NCBI GenBank assembly: GCA_034412795.1
Contig: DAOUMD010000151.1
Location: 1-64,000 of the forward strand
DNA from: JAUVPY01 sp034412795
Lineage (GTDB): Bacteria > Chloroflexota > Anaerolineae > 4572-78 > NAK82
Direction of reading: 5' to 3'
Length of the DNA stretch: 64,000 bases
Shown here one piece after another: positions 34,669 to 42,315 of this stretch. The notes beneath the pieces were generated by a model. It worked only from the letters and a program-made list of their open reading frames with translations. It searched no databases and was not told the origin of the DNA. The position numbers were made by a program, and so were the translations under genes. Numbering within the stretch: position 1 is the first letter of the stretch; every line of letters starts with the position of its first letter.

Positions 34669-36015
34669 TCAAACCTTGTCCACTTCTTTGTCCTTGATCA
34701 GGCTGATCCAGAAATCTTCACCCTCTGGCTGGCCAACCGAAGCGGAAGCCGATTCCTCTCGAAAGGCCTCTTCTACGAGCTGCTCAGGTTCCGCAGGGGA
34801 GGTTTCTTCCCCCTCGCTGACGAGTGGGGCTGCCATTTCCTCGCTGTCTGATGCAGAACTGCCGACGTGGTCGGTCTTTGCAATTTGATCCTCTGTCTGT
34901 TGGGCCAGCCACTCATTACGCTCCTGCTCAGACACTTGCTTGGCGCTCAAGCCAATTCGTTCTCGGAATGAGTCGATGCGCAAAATGCGCAGCACTAACT
35001 CGTCTCCACGCTGTACTAACTCGCGTGGATGCGAAGGAGGCGGATCAGCCAAATCACCGGCGTGAACCAGGCCCTCTACCCCCAGATCCAGAGCGACGAA
35101 GGCCCCAAAGTCGACGACATTAGTCACTGTGCCGGACACTAATTGATCGACCATGTAGGTCTCGTCCACCAGCGTCCAGGGATTGGGTTGTAGTCGCTTC
35201 AAACTCAGACCGATCTGCTTGCGTTCGTGGTCCAGGCGTAGCACGTACACATCAATCTCGTCACCGACCTGCAATACTTCATTGGGGTGCCGGATCCGTC
35301 GCCAGGCCAGTTCCGAGATGTGAATCAATCCGTCGGCTCCTCCAAGGTCAAGGAAGGCACCAAATGGCCGTAGGCCGCTGACGATGCCTTGAACCACCTG
35401 ACCCTCCACCAGTTCGTTCATAAGGCGTTCTCTGCTCTGTTCGCGCATTTGCTGCTGACCAAGCTGCTCCGAGAGGACCAGCCGACGCCGGTTGCGGTTC
35501 ACCTCAATGACCTTCAACTGTATCTCCTTCCCGACGTAGGCTTCAAAACTTGCTTTGCGCTGATCAGGGGATAGACTTTTTCCGGGTCGGTCCCAGAGAT
35601 GTGAACCAGGCACGAAGCCGCGCAAATGATCGAATTGCACAAGCAGGCCACCACGGTTATAGTCTACAACTTCTCCACACCATATCTCACCGCTCTCAAG
35701 CAGATCTCGAGCTCTCTTCCAGTCCTTTTCAAAGCGTGCCTGATACATCGAGAGAAGCAGATTCCCTTCCGCATCTTCCAGGTGCACAACGCGGGCCTTA
35801 ATCTCTTGACCTGGTTCCAGCGAGACCGATGTTTCTTCACCTAGCAGCTCGACATCCGTACGGGGGATAAACCCGTCACGCTTGAGGCCAAGGTCCACCA
35901 CGACCCCCCGTTCGTCTATCTTGAGTATCTTACCGCCGCGGATATCTCCCCGCCGCGGGCGTTCATAAACATATTCCTCGGTCAGCCATGATTCCACCAC
36001 ACTTTCAGCTAACAT
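34669..36015 (-). CDS. S1 RNA-binding domain protein (ribosomal protein S1-like)
   Basis: This 448-residue cytoplasmic RNA-binding protein has four S1 domains at about 20-92, 105-182, 200-272 and 287-360 (for example GKILKIDERGVVVDLG, GIVSGLRPFGAFLDLGGADG and GTVTNVVDFGAFVALDLG). A strongly acidic tail (365-448) follows. It is like the shortened S1 proteins found outside Proteobacteria, which help mRNA bind the ribosome or act in RNA turnover. The start ATG at 36015 follows an AGGAGAG site. A long structured leader of more than 400 bp lies upstream. The gene is convergent with the spermidine-synthase-like gene. Confidence 0.92.
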   Translation of the reverse strand: MLAESVVESWLTEEYVYERPRRGDIRGGKILKIDERGVVVDLGLKRDGFIPRTDVELLGEETSVSLEPGQEIKARVVHLEDAEGNLLLSMYQARFEKDWKRARDLLESGEIWCGEVVDYNRGGLLVQFDHLRGFVPGSHLWDRPGKSLSPDQRKASFEAYVGKEIQLKVIEVNRNRRRLVLSEQLGQQQMREQSRERLMNELVEGQVVQGIVSGLRPFGAFLDLGGADGLIHISELAWRRIRHPNEVLQVGDEIDVYVLRLDHERKQIGLSLKRLQPNPWTLVDETYMVDQLVSGTVTNVVDFGAFVALDLGVEGLVHAGDLADPPPSHPRELVQRGDELVLRILRIDSFRERIGLSAKQVSEQERNEWLAQQTEDQIAKTDHVGSSASDSEEMAAPLVSEGEETSPAEPEQLVEEAFREESASASVGQPEGEDFWISLIKDKEVDKV

Positions 36016-36443
36016 CCCACTTTCTCTCCTTAAAAAGAAATACCCGGCCTTCCAACGTCACAAGTTAGGAGAACCCGGGCTATCAAGCTGACTTCAAGCT
36101 GGGCTATTAGGCCGGTGCCGACTCGCGCCGACAGATACCAAACAAAAGACTCGGAACCCCTCCAACATATCGCGTGACTGCGAAACCAGGAACCGAGCCA
36201 ACCTCGGCGCTGCTCTTTCTAGAGCAGGCTTCTAACCAGTTGTTACGACAGGACGATGCATCTTATAGACGATGCGTCTCATGGTCACAGTCTGTCGTCT
36301 GGCCCCCGACTTTCACGGGGAGTTATCAAACCTCTCCTATGGGCAATCAAATGATCTCCAGAATGGACCTGGATTTAATCCATCCTTCAGTTATTCTACT
36401 GAAAAAGAGTGAATTTGTCAAGCCGAGAATGATCGCACCTGAT
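36016..36443. other. Long non-coding leader region upstream of the S1-domain gene
   Basis: About 430 bp with no convincing gene. Read on the minus strand it contains several possible hairpins, for example GACGCATCGTC with GATGCATCGTC, and CCCC-gtgaaagtc-GGGG. Just before the S1 ribosome site there is a GC-rich stem (CCCGG with CCGGG) followed by TATTTCTTTTT. This could be a regulated leader or a small RNA; I recognise no known RNA family. Confidence 0.4.
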
Positions 36444-36472
36444 TTGACAGTATCCCGGGTGTAGGGTACACT
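36444..36472 (+). promoter_or_regulatory. Strong sigma-70-type promoter of the cold-shock gene
   Basis: A perfect TTGACA (36444-36449), a 17-bp spacer and TACACT (36467-36472). The predicted start is near 36479, giving a leader of about 140 nt before the ATG at 36621. Confidence 0.75.
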
Positions 36473-36516
36473 TCAGACAGTAAGGCGTGGTAAGTTCTGT
36501 TCAGGTAACTAATATG

Positions 36517-36549
36517 CCGTCCAGATTTGTCAAGTCTGGACGGTTTTTT
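36517..36549 (+). terminator. Intrinsic terminator inside the cold-shock leader
   Basis: The stem CCGTCCAGA (36517-36525) with TCTGGACGG (36535-36543), 9-nt loop, is followed by TTTTTT (36544-36549). It lies between the promoter and the cold-shock coding region, so it could produce a 70-nt small RNA or attenuate the gene. Confidence 0.75.
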
Positions 36550-36620
36550 GTTGGGTGCTAGTAGCAAGCCCCGCGCCGTAAACCAGTACATCCCCTTCCG
36601 GGGAAAGGAGATTTTCAGAA

Positions 36621-36830
36621 ATGAGTGAACGTGTGACTGGAACCGTCAAGTGGTTCAACGGCAGCAAGGGCTATGGCTTTATCGCTCGCGACGGCGGGGA
36701 GGATGTGTTTGTGCATTATTCTGCCATCGAGGGAGACGGGTTCCGCAACTTGGATGAAGGTGACCGCGTCGACTTTGTGATTGAGCAGGGGCAAAAAGGT
36801 CCGGCCGCCGCTGACGTGCGCAGAATATAG
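36621..36830 (+). CDS. Cold-shock protein
   Basis: This 69-residue single-domain CspA-family protein binds single-stranded RNA and DNA and melts RNA structure. Both RNP motifs are present: KGYGFIA (RNP1) and VFVHYSA (RNP2), along with the family start TGTVKWFNGSKGYGFI. AAAGGAGA precedes the ATG. The upstream leader with its own terminator hairpin suggests control at the RNA level, as is common for cold-shock genes. A SlyD-like isomerase gene follows after 13 bp, probably in the same transcript. Confidence 0.96.
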   Translation: MSERVTGTVKWFNGSKGYGFIARDGGEDVFVHYSAIEGDGFRNLDEGDRVDFVIEQGQKGPAAADVRRI

Positions 36831-36843
36831 GGCTGCGTATCCA

Positions 36844-37341
36844 ATGACAGAAGAAAAACTTAAAGTCGCAGATGGCTTGGTAGTTGGTCTCGATTACACG
36901 CTGCGACTTGATGACGGCGAGATCGTTGACAGTTCCTCAGATGAGGAACCGTTGGAGTTCTTGCAGGGTCGCGGCCAGATTATTCCCGGTCTGGAGCAGG
37001 CACTCTATGGGATGGCAGTCGAAGATCAGAGGGACGTGGTGGTAGCGCCGGCTGATGGTTACGGCGAGCGGGATCCCGACGCAATTGAGTTGGTTGACCG
37101 CGATGTCTTTCCCCCAGATCTGGACCTGAAACCAGGTATGGGACTCCGTATGCGAGACAGCTCGGGGCGGGCTCTGAATGTATTCGTAACTGAGGTCCGG
37201 CCCAACGGTGTGTTACTTGATCTCAATCATCCCCTGGCTGGCGAGACGCTTTTCTTCCAGGTAAGAATCGCCGGGCTCCGTCCAGCGACCAGCGAAGAGC
37301 TGGGCCACGGCCACATCCACGACGCGGGGCACGGAGGATAA
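36844..37341 (+). CDS. FKBP-type peptidyl-prolyl isomerase (SlyD-like)
   Basis: This 165-residue protein is a folding helper that isomerises proline peptide bonds. The FKBP half is split by an insert-in-flap chaperone domain: residues 1-75 (VVGLDYTLRLDDGEIVDSS, LEFLQGRGQIIPGLEQAL), the IF domain at about 76-125 (DGYGERDPDAIELVDRDVFP), then LNHPLAGETLFFQV, which closes the FKBP fold. The C-terminus GHGHIHDAGHGG is a short histidine-rich tail that could bind nickel, as in SlyD. The start at 36844 was chosen by homology; the ribosome site is weak, so coupling to the cold-shock gene is likely. Confidence 0.92.
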   Translation: MTEEKLKVADGLVVGLDYTLRLDDGEIVDSSSDEEPLEFLQGRGQIIPGLEQALYGMAVEDQRDVVVAPADGYGERDPDAIELVDRDVFPPDLDLKPGMGLRMRDSSGRALNVFVTEVRPNGVLLDLNHPLAGETLFFQVRIAGLRPATSEELGHGHIHDAGHGG

Positions 37342-37375
37342 GCCTGGCTGTCCCGAACCATCTCACAGCATTTTA

Positions 37376-37406
37376 GGTGCAACGCACTTCGTAAGTGCGT
37401 TGCACC
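37376..37406. repeat. Perfect 14-bp hairpin after the isomerase gene
   Basis: GGTGCAACGCACTT (37376-37389) and AAGTGCGTTGCACC (37393-37406) with a 3-nt loop. There is no T-run. The core resembles the AGTGCGTT/AACGCACT hairpin in the structured repeat at 7335-7353 but is otherwise different. Confidence 0.6.
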
Positions 37407-37431
37407 CGGCTTGTGACAGAATGATCGGACG

Positions 37432-37461
37432 AAAAAGCCCCTGCCAAAGCAGGGGCTTTTT
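37432..37461. terminator. Bidirectional intrinsic terminator
   Basis: AAAAAGCCCCTGC (37432-37444) pairs with GCAGGGGCTTTTT (37449-37461), loop CAAA. T-runs are present on both strands, so it serves both the isomerase gene (plus) and the desaturase gene (minus). Confidence 0.9.
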
Positions 37462-37486
37462 GACACGTGGGGAGACCTTGGTTTAA

Positions 37487-38542
37487 TCAAGCGAGACGGT
37501 TAAGATAACTGAACCCCACCAGCTTACGTTGTTCTTCATCCCACAGACGAAACGTGAGCGATTTTAAACTTGACAGTATGGTAATTGGCTTGACTTCCTG
37601 GAATATAGGATTCTCACGATAGCAGCTTTCAAGATAGTAATTGGGGATACGCGGACTCAGGTGATGAATATGATGGAATCCTATATTGCCCGTGAACCAC
37701 TGCAAAACCTTGGGCAGTTTATAGAATGAGCTTCCCTTCAGGGCCGCCGTTGCAAAATCCCAGTTGTCGTGACGCTCCCAGTAGACTCCCTCAAACTGAT
37801 GCTGCACATAGAACATCCACACCCCGGCCGCACCGGCAATTACCATAATCGGCACCTGAACCAATACATACGCCTTGACACCAATGATTGCGCCCATCAC
37901 GATCAAGATGCCCAACAGCGCCAGATTGGTCCAATATACGCTGTGGCGTTCGCGCCTGGCTGCTCCCTTATGCGCAAAGCGTTGGCTGATCACGAAAGCA
38001 AAAAAGGGGCCAAGGCCGAACATGACCATCGGATAACGGAATAAGCGATACCCCACCCGTTTCCAGGGTGATGCTTCCAGATACTCCTGCACGGTCAACG
38101 TCCAGACATCCCCGACCCCGCGTCTATCCAAATCGCCAGCGCTGGCATGATGTACCGCGTGATCGTGCCGCCATTGATAATAGGGTGTAAAGGTCAAGAT
38201 GCCGGTGAGGATTCCCAAGGCGTCATTGGCCTTGCGCGACTCAAAAAAGGAGCCGTGGCCACAATCGTGAAAAATGATAAAAATGCGCATCAGAAAGCCT
38301 GCCGCGATAATCGACAGTACCAGGGTAAGCCAATACGAGACTTCTAAACTGCGCACCATCAGATACCACAGAATGAAATATGGGACGAGTGAATTGACAG
38401 CCTGCCACACACTGCGCCGCCAGTCTGAATGCTGATAGTTGGCCACCCCCCGCTGCCAAGATAACTTACTCGATTCGGGTTTCTTTGCTGCAAGCTTGGT
38501 GGTCAAATGGGCAACAGGGCCTTCATACAGGGTGAGTTTCAC
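37487..38542 (-). CDS. Fatty acid desaturase
   Basis: This 351-residue membrane enzyme should insert a double bond into acyl chains of lipids using O2 and a di-iron centre. The three histidine boxes are present: H92-DCG-H96, RHDHAVHH (125-132) and HHIHH (290-294). Hydrophobic segments at about 51-65, 70-90, 170-188 and 205-240 fit the usual four-helix layout. The start is a GTG at 38542 with AAGGAG eight bases upstream. That AAGGAG lies inside the end of the preceding receiver gene, and only 3 bp separate the genes. Spacing within the boxes is like acyl-lipid omega-6/delta-12 desaturases. Confidence 0.93.
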   Translation of the reverse strand: MKLTLYEGPVAHLTTKLAAKKPESSKLSWQRGVANYQHSDWRRSVWQAVNSLVPYFILWYLMVRSLEVSYWLTLVLSIIAAGFLMRIFIIFHDCGHGSFFESRKANDALGILTGILTFTPYYQWRHDHAVHHASAGDLDRRGVGDVWTLTVQEYLEASPWKRVGYRLFRYPMVMFGLGPFFAFVISQRFAHKGAARRERHSVYWTNLALLGILIVMGAIIGVKAYVLVQVPIMVIAGAAGVWMFYVQHQFEGVYWERHDNWDFATAALKGSSFYKLPKVLQWFTGNIGFHHIHHLSPRIPNYYLESCYRENPIFQEVKPITILSSLKSLTFRLWDEEQRKLVGFSYLNRLA

Positions 38543-38545
38543 GGT

Positions 38546-39025
38546 TCATACTCCTTGATGGTCCTCCGTGTAGCACGATGAGTCTTCTAGCATATGCTGG
38601 ATGGCAGAGAATAGATGCCCGGCCGACAGTCCAGCAGGCAAAGCGCAATCCGCACCGGCTGCCAGCGACTGACGGCGTTCATGGGTTCCGTCTGTCAGGA
38701 CGAGACAGCCCGTTTCAGGCCACTCCTCTTTGATTTGTCGGAGGAGCTCTCCAACCTCCGCCTCAGGCAGGTCGCTGCCCACCAGTACCAGAGCAGGCCG
38801 AACCTCTCTCATCACCTTCAACGCCAAAAGCCCAGTGTCCGCAGTGACCAGTCCGTCAAGTCCCGGCGCCACACTGACTAAACTCTGTAGAGCATCCCGC
38901 AAATGCCCGGGCTTGCCGACCAGCAACATCACCGCATTTCGTTGGGTCACATTCACCTCTAGATCTTCAGCCTTGGCCGAAACGAGTCGCCCAACCTCGC
39001 TACGGCCGGTGGTGTGTTGATGCAC
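38546..39025 (-). CDS. Degenerate receiver-domain protein
   Basis: This protein of up to 159 residues has a CheY-like fold at about 30-155 but has lost the chemistry. The acidic pair is replaced (MLLVGKPGHLRDAL). The phospho-acceptor position is G83 in LVLVGSDLPEAE. The conserved lysine is alanine (CALPAGLS). It therefore cannot be phosphorylated in the normal way and probably acts as a phosphorylation-independent protein-contact module. The GTG start at 39025 is 6 bp after the small membrane-protein gene; a start further in (near residue 33) is possible. Its stop is 3 bp before the desaturase start. Confidence 0.75.
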   Translation of the reverse strand: MHQHTTGRSEVGRLVSAKAEDLEVNVTQRNAVMLLVGKPGHLRDALQSLVSVAPGLDGLVTADTGLLALKVMREVRPALVLVGSDLPEAEVGELLRQIKEEWPETGCLVLTDGTHERRQSLAAGADCALPAGLSAGHLFSAIQHMLEDSSCYTEDHQGV

Positions 39026-39031
39026 GTCTGG

Positions 39032-39175
39032 CTACGGGCTAAGCTGGGAGAATAGGGCAGCAGTCAGGAGCGTGCTGCCTGCGCACATTAGTATGTAAGC
39101 TACGATAACCAGCAGGGTTGCCCCGGTCATTATAAGTTGTTTGACTGGCTCAGGCCAGTCGTGAGGGGCAAGCAT
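39032..39175 (-). CDS. 47-residue single-helix membrane protein
   Basis: This is a short gene with an excellent ribosome site (AAGGAGGT six bases before the ATG at 39175). The product has an amphipathic or charged start (LAPHDWPEPVKQL) and one long hydrophobic helix (about residues 15-42, including TGATLLVIVAYILM), ending SQLSP. No known family was recognised. It sits between a B12-binding radical SAM gene (86 bp upstream) and the degenerate receiver gene (6 bp downstream) in an operon that ends with a desaturase. It might be a membrane tether or small regulatory subunit for one of these enzymes. Confidence 0.7.
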   Translation of the reverse strand: MLAPHDWPEPVKQLIMTGATLLVIVAYILMCAGSTLLTAALFSQLSP

Positions 39176-39261
39176 CTTCAGACCTCCTTCTGCTCACGAT
39201 GCTCCGCTTTGACGGAAGGACAGCGGACGCGCACATGGTTGGGTTGGAACCCGTTGAGAAC

Positions 39262-40740
39262 TTAGAGAACGTGCAGTTCGCAGATCATGCGAAAATGGTA
39301 GCCATAAACCGCAAATGTAACGGCCAATGGAAACAGCTTGGGTCGGCGAAATAGCGTCCACAACAAGAGCTTCCAGTAATGGCCACGCTCCTTACCTATG
39401 ATCCCCAGTTGGTAGATGGATCGAAAGAAGGCCAGGATATGTTGAACGTCAAGCGGGGCTTTAATCTCTGATGACTTATACTCTCGCAAGAAGGTCTTGA
39501 TACGCTGGTAGTAATGCTCGGGTGAGTAAATGTGTTGCAGTATGTGCTTGTATCCCTCGCGCAATATGTCCAGGTTCATATGTGGGATAATGTTGGTCGT
39601 GCCGTCCACGTTATCCCCCGATAATTGATCCAGCAAGCGCCCCTCCTGCTTCAGACGTTCGTAAAGCCTGGTGCCAGGCGGAGCTTGAAGCAGGCCCACC
39701 ATGGCGGTCACAATCCCGCTATTCTGGATAAAATCAATCTGGTGCTGAAAGATGGAGGGCGTGTCGCTATCAAAGCCGACGATGAAGCCTCCCTGCACTT
39801 GGAACCCGGCTCGCTGGATTTGTTTCACGTCTTCGACCAGGTCACGGTTCCTGTTCTGACTCTTACTACATTCGGCCAGGCTGTCCTCATTCGGCGTCTC
39901 AATGCCGATAAAGACCATATTGAACCCAGCCTTGATCATCATGTGCATCAACTCCCCGTCATCGGCCAGATTGATGGAGACCTCCGTGTTAAACGGCATA
40001 TCTCGCTTGTCCGCCCGCCAATCGATTAGCGCAGGCAATAACTCGGTCTTGAGGCGTCTTTTGTTGCCAATCAGGTTATCATCCACGAAGAAGACTGGAC
40101 CACGCCAGCCGAGGTCATACAGGCCGTCCAACTCGGCGATGATCTGCCTGACGGTTTTGGTACGTGGTTGGTGACCAAATAACGCGGTCACGTTACAGAA
40201 CTCGCAATTGTAGGGGCAGCCTCGGGAGAACTGGATGCTCATTGAGGCGTATCGGTCCAGATCAAGCAGCTCCCAGAGAGGGGCGGGTGTCTGCTGCATG
40301 TCAGGGAACTCGGACGTCGTGTAGGTACGCCTGGTGCAGCCTTGCTCCAGATCAGCTAGAAAGGGCGCAAGGGTCTCCTCGGCTTCATTTAGCACGAAAT
40401 GATCGACCTCCTCAAACTCTTCGTATTCACTGGTGAAGAGCGGCCCCCCGGCGACAACCTTGACACCTGCTCCTTTGCAGCGGGCAATGATTTCGCGTGC
40501 TGACTCTCTTTGCACAATCATACCGCTGATAAACACATAATCAGCCCAGGCCAGGTCTTCTTCGCTGAGCTCGGTCACGTTGACGTCAACCAAGCGTTTT
40601 GTCCACTCTGACGGCAGCATGGCGGCCACTGTCAGCAGGCCCAGCGGTGGCGAGGCGGCCTTCTTACGTATGAATTTCAGTGCATGTTTGAAGCTCCAGA
40701 AGGTATCTGGAAACTCAGGGTAAATCAGCAAAACGTGCAT
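39262..40740 (-). CDS. B12-binding radical SAM protein, DUF4070/HpnP-like family
   Basis: This 492-residue enzyme has an N-terminal cobalamin-binding domain (about 1-135; LLTVAAMLP, VVAGGPLF) and a radical SAM core with the cluster ligands C175, C179 and C182 (FSRGCPYNCEFC). The core continues with FVDDNLIGNKRRLK and FNMVFIGIETPNEDSL, and a DUF4070-type tail follows. Its closest described relatives by pattern are hopanoid methylases such as HpnP, but the family has many other members, so the substrate is open. Genes for hopanoid synthesis are not seen here. It is the first gene of an operon with a desaturase, which points to lipid modification. Confidence 0.88.
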   Translation of the reverse strand: MHVLLIYPEFPDTFWSFKHALKFIRKKAASPPLGLLTVAAMLPSEWTKRLVDVNVTELSEEDLAWADYVFISGMIVQRESAREIIARCKGAGVKVVAGGPLFTSEYEEFEEVDHFVLNEAEETLAPFLADLEQGCTRRTYTTSEFPDMQQTPAPLWELLDLDRYASMSIQFSRGCPYNCEFCNVTALFGHQPRTKTVRQIIAELDGLYDLGWRGPVFFVDDNLIGNKRRLKTELLPALIDWRADKRDMPFNTEVSINLADDGELMHMMIKAGFNMVFIGIETPNEDSLAECSKSQNRNRDLVEDVKQIQRAGFQVQGGFIVGFDSDTPSIFQHQIDFIQNSGIVTAMVGLLQAPPGTRLYERLKQEGRLLDQLSGDNVDGTTNIIPHMNLDILREGYKHILQHIYSPEHYYQRIKTFLREYKSSEIKAPLDVQHILAFFRSIYQLGIIGKERGHYWKLLLWTLFRRPKLFPLAVTFAVYGYHFRMICELHVL

Positions 40741-40759
40741 TTAATCACTCCTCTACTAT

Positions 40760-40865
40760 TATTCTACCCAAATCGCGCTGAAGTCAGTACCCGGTGAGTC
40801 GGTAAGATTTACCTGGTTGCTGCCGTCGGCGCCCATCACTTAAATTTCCACGTCGTTGTCGCGGT
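40760..40865 (-). pseudogene. Remnant of a PD40/TolB-type beta-propeller gene
   Basis: On the minus strand the frame reads RDNDVEI, a stop (TAA), then VMGADGSNQVNLTDSPGTDF. This is the repeat unit of PD40/TolB-like propellers (usually DGNWEIYVMNADGSNQTNLT) with a stop where Tyr is expected. Nothing else of the gene remains. Confidence 0.65.
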
Positions 40866-40921
40866 TGGTTGGGGTTCCGCTCCTTTATGCTTGCCTTCCC
40901 AATATGCCTCCGTGTTGCCCC

Positions 40922-41035
40922 CGTAGTTAGGTTGAACCTGGTAAAACCCAGTGCTTCCCCCCGAGCGACTCAACACTTCTCCGTTTTGGAGAAGAATGGA
41001 GTCTTGGGTTTCGTCGTTGGCTCAACCCAACTACG
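40922..41035. repeat. 114-bp MITE-like element with 17-bp terminal inverted repeats
   Basis: CGTAGTTAGGTTGAACC (40922-40938) and GGCTCAACCCAACTACG (41019-41035) are inverted repeats with two mismatches. Inside lies a perfect hairpin CTTCTCC-gtttt-GGAGAAG (near 40976-40994). The right end overlaps the 3' end of the truncated DinB-like gene and supplies its stop codon. Confidence 0.6.
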
Positions 41036-41455
41036 AGTCTGATAGTTGAAGAGCTTTATCCAGTTTTCCGGGTAGCGCGCCCGAGACGGCCTGAGCAACC
41101 ACTGGCTCTGTACGCTGCATATGGAATTGAAGCTGCCCGAAAGCTCTCCAATCATGGTCGCGGCAGAACTCCAGGCCATCACGGGCAGTGATCCACCCCT
41201 GGATAAGCGGCATCCAGAAGGGGCGCTCCAGATCGGCGTCATTCATGCGGAGGGTCAGAGCATAGATTGCTTCACATGAAGCCTGCCACCAGGACACCGA
41301 TTGATCTGGCCTCTGATAGAACGGTCGATCGTCCATCTTTCGAGCGTTCCAGGCGTTGATGTCCTCAGGGGTAGCCAGCAGTTCCTGTTCTTCCTCCGGG
41401 CGGGTCTTATTGTATAGAATATCATTTTTCTCTTCACTGCACCCTAGCCAAAAGG
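41031..41455 (-). pseudogene. Truncated DinB-like (mycothiol-dependent type) protein
   Basis: About 130 codons resemble the C-terminal part of DinB/maleylpyruvate-isomerase-like four-helix proteins (TPEDINAWNARKMDDRPFY, then DADLERPFWMPLIQGWI). The first helices, with the metal-binding histidine, are missing, and the frame runs upstream into the terminator of the neighbouring regulator gene with no ribosome site. The stop codon (41033-41031) lies within the terminal repeat of a MITE-like element. The gene therefore seems to be damaged at both ends. A short expressed protein starting further in cannot be excluded. Confidence 0.55.
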
Positions 41456-41472
41456 CAAGTCTTGACCTATAC

Positions 41473-41499
41473 AAAAAGCCCGCTCTTGAAGCGGGCTTT
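41473..41499 (-). terminator. Intrinsic terminator of the LuxR-type regulator gene
   Basis: On the minus strand AAAGCCCGC and GCGGGCTTT form a 9-bp stem with a 7-nt loop, followed by further T. It lies 36 bp after the regulator stop codon. Confidence 0.85.
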
Positions 41500-41534
41500 C
41501 CTGGCCAAGTGGCTAGCTGGAACCTGGCCAAATG

Positions 41535-42191
41535 TTAGTCCTCCAAACTCACCAATCCCTCCCGAAGCGCGTGCAGCGCGGCCTGGGTACGGTTTTCAAG
41601 CCCGAGTTTGCCCAGAACGTTACCGACGTGGAAGCGAACCGTCCCTTCACTAATATGGAGCTGATGAGCAATATTCTGGTTGGACAATCCAAGCGCCACC
41701 AGCTTTAGCACCTCCACTTCGCGCTCGGTCAAGGCATCCATGGTGCTCAGTTCAGCATTCCGATCTTCACCGTAGCCAAGGATCAGTTTTCGGGCGACAG
41801 CGGGATGTAGCGAAGACTCCCCGCGGTAAACGCAGCGGATGGCTTCAAGCAGTTCCTGGGGTGAAGAGTCTTTTAGGAGATATCCCAAAGCGCCAGCCTT
41901 GATAGCTGAAAAGACTTGATCGTCCTCGTCAAAGCTGGTAAGAACCAGAATGCGTGCCTTGGGATTCTCCTGGCAGATCTCCTGGATGGCCTGGATGCCG
42001 CTCTTGCCAGGCATGACCAAATCCATCAGGATAACATCTGGCTGGAGGGAGCGGGCCTGGAACACCGCTTCTTGGCCATCTCTTGCTTCGCCCAGCAGCT
42101 CCAAGTCTGACTTGCCGCTGATAAGCGCCCGCAACCCTTCCCGCACAATGGCGTGATCGTCCACGACCAGAATACGTATGACTTGGGTCAT
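41535..42191 (-). CDS. LuxR/NarL-family response regulator
   Basis: This 218-residue transcription regulator has a receiver at 1-120 (D11/D12, phosphorylated D57 in VILMDLVMPGKSG, lysine in YLLKDSS) and a LuxR-type helix-turn-helix at about 152-216 (LTEREVEVLKLVALGLSNQN, EGTVRFHVGNVLGKLGLENR). ATG 42191 has a GGGAG-type site; an ATG nine codons earlier lies at the border of a MITE-like element and has none. The kinase at 42294-44600 is its partner. The element at 42220-42315 sits between the two genes and may separate or modulate their expression. Confidence 0.94.
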   Translation of the reverse strand: MTQVIRILVVDDHAIVREGLRALISGKSDLELLGEARDGQEAVFQARSLQPDVILMDLVMPGKSGIQAIQEICQENPKARILVLTSFDEDDQVFSAIKAGALGYLLKDSSPQELLEAIRCVYRGESSLHPAVARKLILGYGEDRNAELSTMDALTEREVEVLKLVALGLSNQNIAHQLHISEGTVRFHVGNVLGKLGLENRTQAALHALREGLVSLED

Positions 42192-42219
42192 TAGAAAAGC
42201 TCCCGTTTGTGGTGTCATT

Positions 42220-42315
42220 CTAAGGAAGCGTCCAGAAATAACTTTCTATTTTCAGACCAAAATTCCGAGTGAAATATTTCAAAATGCACAAAGCTATTCT
42301 TGGACACGGCCTAAG
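42220..42315 (-). repeat. MITE-like dispersed repeat, copy B
   Basis: This 96-bp element matches 21175-21268 in reverse orientation. Its ends CTAAGGAAGCGTCCAGAAAT and GGACACGGCCTAAG are parts of imperfect 26-bp terminal inverted repeats (about 19 of 26 positions match). It covers the last six codons and the stop of the kinase gene (42294-44600) and reaches to the border of the regulator gene. Confidence 0.7.

Noticed and set aside
36174..36464. 96-codon frame upstream of the cold-shock gene
   Set aside because: It overlaps the promoter, has low-complexity composition and no ribosome site; it lies in the probable S1-gene leader.
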